Source: Pirellulaceae bacterium | GTDB lineage: Bacteria > Planctomycetota > Planctomycetia > Pirellulales > Pirellulaceae | Assembly (NCBI GenBank): GCA_020846515.1 | Contig: JADLDX010000143.1 | Coordinates: 1-10,065, forward strand | Reading direction: 5' to 3' | Length of the DNA stretch: 10,065 nt | Shown: piece by piece, positions 8,201 through 10,065 of the stretch | How positions within the stretch are numbered: the stretch's first letter is position 1 | Layout: every line of letters begins with the position of its first letter | Notes under the pieces: model-generated | What the model saw: only the letters and a program-made list of their open reading frames with translations | The model's database searches: none | What the model was told of the DNA's origin: nothing | Translations under genes and position numbers: made by a program

Positions 8201-10065
8201 ATGACCTGGTTCAAGACGGTACGCAAACGGCGATCATTTCGGCCACTGCCAGCGGGTATGTGGGTGGCAGTCAAGCCATCGACATCATGGACAGTGTCTC
8301 ATTAACACTGACCATCAATCCTGGGTCCATTGGGGAAAACGCTGGCAGCGCCGTGGCTACGGTGACTCGCAGCAACTCAAACACTTCCACACCGTTGACG
8401 GTTTCCTTAACTAGCAGTGACACGACGGAAGCCACGGTACCAGCCACGGTGACGATTCCAGCCAATCAGTCATCCGTGAACTTTGTCATCAATGCCGTCG
8501 ATGACGATATCCTCGACGGTAGCCAGAGCATTGTGATTACGGCTGCGGCGGTCGGATATCTGTCGGCCGTGAAGAACCTAACGGTGCTCGACCATGAGCT
8601 GTTGCGAGTGACGTTGGATGCTGCATCGATCAGCGAATTGGGTGGCCTGACTACCGGTCGAGTATCCCGATTGAATACCAATATCACGCAAGCGATCACG
8701 GTGCTACTGACCAGTAGTGACATGTCCGAAGCGATTGTCCCAGCGTCGGTCATTATTGCAGCCAACCAGACCTCCGCCACGTTCACGATCACCGCCGTGG
8801 ATGATCTGCTGCTGGACGGAACGCAATCGAGCCTGATATCGGTTGCATCAGCCGGTTACGTCAGTGACTCGACGTCGATCTCAGTGCTTGACAGTGAAAC
8901 GCTGAGCCTCTCGATCGCCCCGGCAACGATCAGCGAAAATGGTGGCAGCGCTGTGGGCACGCTCACACGTAGCAACACGGACAACTCGCTACCTTTAACA
9001 GTGGTTGTTGTCAGCAACGACACGACAGAAGCCAGCGTACCGGCCACCGTCACCATACCGGCCAATCAAGCATCCACGACGTTTGCCATCACCGCCAACG
9101 ATGATAACATGCTGGATGGTCCGCAAACGGTGGCTATCTCGGTTAGTGCCGCAGGTTACGTAGGCGACTCACGCTCTGTTTCGGTCACAGACCATGAAAC
9201 TCTATCGCTGTCGATCGATACGGTTACCATCAGTGAAAATGGTGGCAGCACCGTAGCCACCATTACGCGATCCAATACGGATACAGCCCTGGCTCTCACC
9301 GTCCTGCTCACCAATTCTGACAGTTCTGAGATATCGATTCCGGTATCAGTCACGATCCCGGCCAATCAAGCTTCGGCTACTTTCACGGTAGCTGCCGTCG
9401 ATGACACGCTTCTGGATGGCTTGCAGAAGGCCACGATCAACGCGACGGCCACGGGCTACGTTGGGTCAACGATCAATGTCAGCATATCCGACAGTGAATC
9501 GCTCAGCCTCTTGGTTACGCCTTCGATCATGAGCGAAAATGGCGGTAGCGGTTTGGCCACGCTTACTCGCAGCAACTCTGACATCGCGTTACCTTTGACG
9601 GTGGCCATCCAAAGTAGCGACACGACCGAAGCCAACGTACCGGCCAGCGTCACCATCCCTGCGAATCAGGCTTCCGTTACGTTTTCAGTGGTTGCGGTCG
9701 ACGATAGCTTGCTCGATGGCTTGCAGAACGTCACCATCAGCGCGGCAGCCGCGGGCTATGAAGGCGTCACAAAGAGTATCAGCATCTTAGACAGCGAATC
9801 GCTCAGCCTCTCGATCGCACCTGCAACGATAAGTGAAAATGGCGGCAGCGCTGTGGGTACGCTTTCGCGCAGCAACACAGACAACTCACTACCGCTCACA
9901 GTGGTCCTTGTCAGCAGCGACACGAGCGAAGCCAGCGTACCGGCCACTGTGACCATACCTGCCAATCAAGCCTCCACTACGTTTGTCATCACCGCCAATG
10001 ATGATAATTTGCTCGATGGCTCGCAGTTGGTGGCTATCTCAGGTATTGCCGCAGGTTATGCCGAC
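2101..10065 (+). CDS. Giant LEPR-XLL / ELWxxDGT / GEVED / Calx-beta repeat surface protein, 3' end beyond window
   Basis: One frame runs from ATG 2101 to the last base: 2655 codons with no stop, so the gene is partial at its 3' end. An in-frame TAA at 2074 makes 2101 the first possible ATG; GGA at 2092-2094 is a weak SD. Domain order by residue: basic leader and LEPR-XLL-type motif (F34 to A44); about 18 ELWxxDGT repeats (about 65-880); GEVED domain (881-1040); Gly/Thr/Asn-rich beta-strand region (1041-1468); twelve Calx-beta-like 100-residue repeats (1469 to the end). The product is probably exported and cell-surface or matrix associated; such modules bind calcium or mediate adhesion in other proteins, so an adhesin role is inferred. 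No enzyme motif is seen. The only Cys is residue 16, before the LEPR-XLL motif, so the mature part in this window is Cys-free, typical of extracellular repeat proteins. There is no sign of frameshift or of a composition break along the frame. The C-terminus, which might hold an anchoring or secretion domain, is not visible. Confidence 0.93.
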   Translation, partial: MSRRQVRPRRPLKDYCKQFLRRKLRARTKPHLKFESLEDRRVLATEFARVTSFAPQDVGPEARNLTSTGANIYFTGQSPTRGEEVWILETFGPRVLSDVAPGIDGSAPRNLTNVGGSLYFVATNSDKGDEIYRATGGNTVAIAEVIPGPQGSSATNLTNANGDLAFTANDGTRGMELWRWNGFAMTMVRDIVLGSGSSNPRNLLPIANLLFFTANDGVNGEELWMSDGSTNGTFMVRDLRPGAASSNPSNLTNVDGILYFTADVDGSGGSELYRLDNLFAPPTAIAATALGTNSNPRNLVSDRNALYFTATLPATGEELWMTDRFLNSATMVADIFPGASSSNPANIKFFNGQLVFTASDSTNNLELWRSNVFTNFVEPLTNLSTSTLAADIQQLTPVGPNLMFVVNGSRLWRSSGIASGTNLLTNFTDVISPTLRHLVAHGGNLFFVTAGTGGDVWRSNTVSPIAQNFTQDVIGSDDETIKHFQVFKNNIYMVSDGSSLIEFSPYSMQGSANDYFQTPDVDNLTVVGTTMYFTVSGNLMKMTDGFSSVSTVKFFPFGNVQPPRSLMNVNGTLFFVVYDPAVGNELWKSDGTEAGTVRVADIAPGPSSSSIDNLINIGSVLYFTANDGINGVELWKSDGTTAGTTMVRNIATGAVSADPKALTNVGGVLYFAANDGSSGTELWRSDGTAAGTVLVRDIFPGTASSNPSNLLNVNNTLYFAAVHNMLGNELWRSDGTSSGTTLVSDINEGSGSSNPQHLTNVSGVVFFIANNGFTGPELWKSDGTVLGTRQVRDIRAGSIGSAAHSLTNINGRLFFVAKDNPEFSQLWSSDGFSFGTVPVTNTIGSRTPDISSGIYEAFGKIFFLGRDDQWGAEPFALGRADYGDALKNTTAQDSGAWHFDNGAMLGLTRDSTEPDGQTSATANGDDLHGTDDEDGITQPLAAIGGETMTFNVVVSNATTNTRLAVWFDWNLDGDYQDSGEQMLSDRAVVNGNNSITLQVPNVNAQGTSFARFRVSEAAMVMYFTGYHNGEVEDHPFTLTRSSIVTLPDTSANDIVVRRSGANVQVVNRTNSNVLFSDAISAITQLRIVGSNTQTDTVLVDYAAGGFFAFPSGIDFAGQGGSDSLTVTGNGNGQAIHSVITGPVTKSEVRLTESAVSNSVTYTDVETLVFNGLQSFFAVGTFDIGNRSITIGATNPVNLASTNTISGGSLTAGAIALGGAATLTGFGTIAANFSGQVGSVITLNGTLTIGNAGSASGFLTLGSIVTGVNTFNLLDADAATLGPSTTVGTASAAGRIVANGGLAINSGAQVSGFGTLETPNNPSLPIINHGSIIGATTSNRLTLPGFVMGTGTLNRTQITGTHNPGSPLAAVSHGEVVYAGTLIMDLGGVAAGTGFDRINHNGLATLGGVLDVRQINGFVADTSHQFALFHSTGGLTGRFATVLLPTPPANHQWELDYSSTEVNLKLLAVSLTIVGGVISENGGVAFAVLTRNDVNLSQSLTVNVSSNDTTEATVPATVVMPAGQRQVNFVITAVDDQLLDGDQIVGITVSANGYGSDTRTVTVTDFESLSLTINPGVMSENGGSVVGTVSRSNTDVSVPITISLSSSDTTEATVPATVTILAGQTSADFTIQAVDDNLMDGTQTATITASSLGYNGTSRTVDVTDSESLSITIDQSTISENGGVTQARVTRSNTNNGTPLLVNLQSSDLSEATVPATITIPAGQAFAIFTITAVDDLLLDGPQVVTISGSAISYVTGTQTLTVTDAESLQVTINVPAISESGGTAIGTVTRSNTDVGAAIQVQLASNDLTEATVPATVTIPAGQASTTFTITAVDDALLDGKQTVTISASATGYASGTRTVDVLDSENLTLSIAPGSISENGGSATGTVSRSNTDITLPLVVQVGSSDSTEANVPSVVIIPANQASTVFTISAVDDSLLDGTQSVVITVSASGYAIDNKPLDVIDHETLQVTINPPVISEVGGVATGTVTRSNTNTFAPVTVTLSSSDTTEATVPATVVIPAGVSSVTFAITAIDDLVQDGTQTAIISATASGYVGGSQAIDIMDSVSLTLTINPGSIGENAGSAVATVTRSNSNTSTPLTVSLTSSDTTEATVPATVTIPANQSSVNFVINAVDDDILDGSQSIVITAAAVGYLSAVKNLTVLDHELLRVTLDAASISELGGLTTGRVSRLNTNITQAITVLLTSSDMSEAIVPASVIIAANQTSATFTITAVDDLLLDGTQSSLISVASAGYVSDSTSISVLDSETLSLSIAPATISENGGSAVGTLTRSNTDNSLPLTVVVVSNDTTEASVPATVTIPANQASTTFAITANDDNMLDGPQTVAISVSAAGYVGDSRSVSVTDHETLSLSIDTVTISENGGSTVATITRSNTDTALALTVLLTNSDSSEISIPVSVTIPANQASATFTVAAVDDTLLDGLQKATINATATGYVGSTINVSISDSESLSLLVTPSIMSENGGSGLATLTRSNSDIALPLTVAIQSSDTTEANVPASVTIPANQASVTFSVVAVDDSLLDGLQNVTISAAAAGYEGVTKSISILDSESLSLSIAPATISENGGSAVGTLSRSNTDNSLPLTVVLVSSDTSEASVPATVTIPANQASTTFVITANDDNLLDGSQLVAISGIAAGYAD
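2293..4740 (+). repeat. Array of about 18 ELWxxDGT repeats (about 48 residues each)
   Basis: Each unit follows P-G-x-x-S-S-N-P-x-N-L-T-N-V-x-G, then L-Y-F-T-A-x-D-G, then G-x-E-L-W-x-S-D-G-T-x-x-G-T-x-x-V-R-D-I. The codon matching the E of ELW falls at 2350, 2488, 2626, 2764, 2911, 3052, 3196, 3328, 3463, 3595, 3712, 3853, 3997, 4141, 4285, 4429, 4573 and 4717. The last seven are spaced exactly 144 bp; earlier units vary from 117 to 147 bp. Units at 3328-3712 are degenerate (for example R-L-W, D-V-W, N-L-M) and the last ends A-E-P-F. The best units, at 3853-4429, read ELWKSDGT or ELWRSDGT. This corresponds to the ELWxxDGT repeat family found in large secreted bacterial proteins. The length and strand pattern suggest beta-propeller blades, which is inference. 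Ligand unknown. Confidence 0.85.
4741..5220 (+). other. GEVED domain (beta-sandwich module) of the giant protein
   Basis: The segment begins D-Y-G-D-A (residue 881). It carries E-P-D-G-Q with a following D-D-E-D-G-I, a central F-D-W-N-L-D-G-D-Y-x-D-S-G-E (from residue 967), R-F-R-V-S-E, and closes with G-E-V-E-D-H at 5185-5202 (GEVED is residues 1029-1033). These are hallmarks of the GEVED domain of secreted bacterial proteins. The D-W-N-L-D-G-D loop has the spacing of a DxNxDG calcium-binding loop. It acts as a structural module between the ELW array and the downstream beta-strand region. Its precise role is unknown in the family. Confidence 0.85.
5221..6504 (+). other. Gly/Thr/Asn-rich beta-strand region, autotransporter-associated-like
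   Basis: This covers residues 1041-1468 of the giant protein. Short alternating strands with G-x-L-T, T-I-x-G-G-S-L and G-F-G-T steps (for example T-I-S-G-G-S-L, L-T-I-G-N-A-G, V-S-G-F-G-T-L) suggest a beta-helix. The last 100 residues (G-T-L-I-M-D-L-G-G, F-D-R-I-N-H-N-G-L-A-T-L-G-G-V-L-D-V, F-A-L-F-H-S-T-G-G-L-T-G-R-F) resemble the passenger-type segment that ends many autotransporter-associated beta-strand proteins. Here no beta-barrel follows; Calx-beta-like repeats do instead. No catalytic motif is visible. The fold assignment is by pattern only. Confidence 0.5.
6505..10065 (+). repeat. Twelve tandem Calx-beta-like repeats of exactly 300 bp (last one incomplete)
   Basis: Units start at 6505 and every 300 bp to 9805; the twelfth has 87 of 100 codons before the window ends. 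Unit pattern: [ST]-L-[ST]-I-x-P-x-x-I-S-E-N-G-G, then T-V-[TS]-R-S-N-T-[DN], then L-T-V-x-L-S-S-S-D-T-T-E-A-x-V-P-A-T-V-T-I-P-A, then F-x-I-T-A-V-D-D-x-x-x-D-G-x-Q, then S-A-x-G-Y and V-x-D-[SH]-E. The E-x-G-G, T-R-S, S-S-D and D-D-x-x-x-[ED]-G features are those of Calx-beta domains, which bind calcium in Na/Ca exchangers and integrin beta-4 and form rods in bacterial adhesins. D-D-x-x-x-D-G-x-Q and the Tyr of the G-Y step (S-Y in unit 3) are invariant in all twelve. The array probably forms an extended stalk; more units may follow beyond the window. Confidence 0.87.

Noticed and set aside
7056..9965. Series of minus-strand open frames of about 60-140 codons recurring roughly every 300 bp across the Calx-beta array, many beginning M-A-G-M-V-T-V-A-G-T
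   Set aside because: They are antisense shadows of the plus-strand repeats: same 300-bp period, no ribosome binding sites, and they vary in length while the plus frame is continuous.
6505..10065. Regular spacing suggesting a CRISPR array or satellite DNA
   Set aside because: The units are 300 bp, fully coding in one frame, and lack short identical repeats separated by unique spacers.

Overview
The window looks like chromosomal DNA of a planctomycete, most likely in the Pirellulales (Rhodopirellula/Blastopirellula-like). This rests on three signatures read in the translations. First, a basic N-terminal leader ends in F-E-S-L-E-D-R-R-V-L-A, a variant of the planctomycete LEPR-XLL sorting motif. 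Second, a small membrane protein begins T-N-P-Y-E-S-P, a start common in planctomycete hypothetical proteins. Third, there is a small lipoprotein of the 'V-x-G-x-V-x-Y-x-G-K-P-L' type, which is abundant in that phylum. Genus-level placement is inference.

Layout. Bases 1-120 hold a strong GC-rich hairpin and no convincing gene. Bases 121-576 (+) encode a 151-residue lipoprotein with a carboxypeptidase-regulatory-like fold; a 16-bp perfect tandem duplication straddles its stop codon. Two minus-strand genes follow, convergent with the lipoprotein gene: a small multi-pass membrane protein (602-1069) and, upstream of it on its own strand, a 276-residue protein with one membrane segment and a charged helical C-terminal half (1150-1980). 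Bases 1981-2100 form a 120-bp divergent intergenic region with a possible promoter.

From 2101 to the last base there is one uninterrupted plus-strand reading frame of 2655 codons with no stop. It is the 5' part of a giant secreted or surface protein. In order it contains: the LEPR-XLL leader; about 18 ELWxxDGT-type repeats of about 48 residues (2350-4740); a GEVED domain (4741-5220) with a DxNxDG calcium-type loop; a Gly/Thr/Asn-rich beta-strand region resembling autotransporter-associated segments (5221-6504); and 12 Calx-beta-like repeats, each exactly 300 bp / 100 residues (6505 to the window end, the last incomplete). The C-terminus lies outside the window. The architecture suggests an adhesin or cell-surface/matrix protein. 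No enzymatic domain is visible.

Functional links between the giant gene and the three small genes cannot be shown from sequence. I found no defence system, mobile element, CRISPR array, tRNA or rRNA. The most interesting material is the repeat biology of the giant gene: exact length conservation without length drift, dimeric and trimeric higher-order duplications, an invariant DD-x3-DG-x-Q motif where canonical Calx-beta has an acidic residue at the last position, and near-total absence of cysteine.
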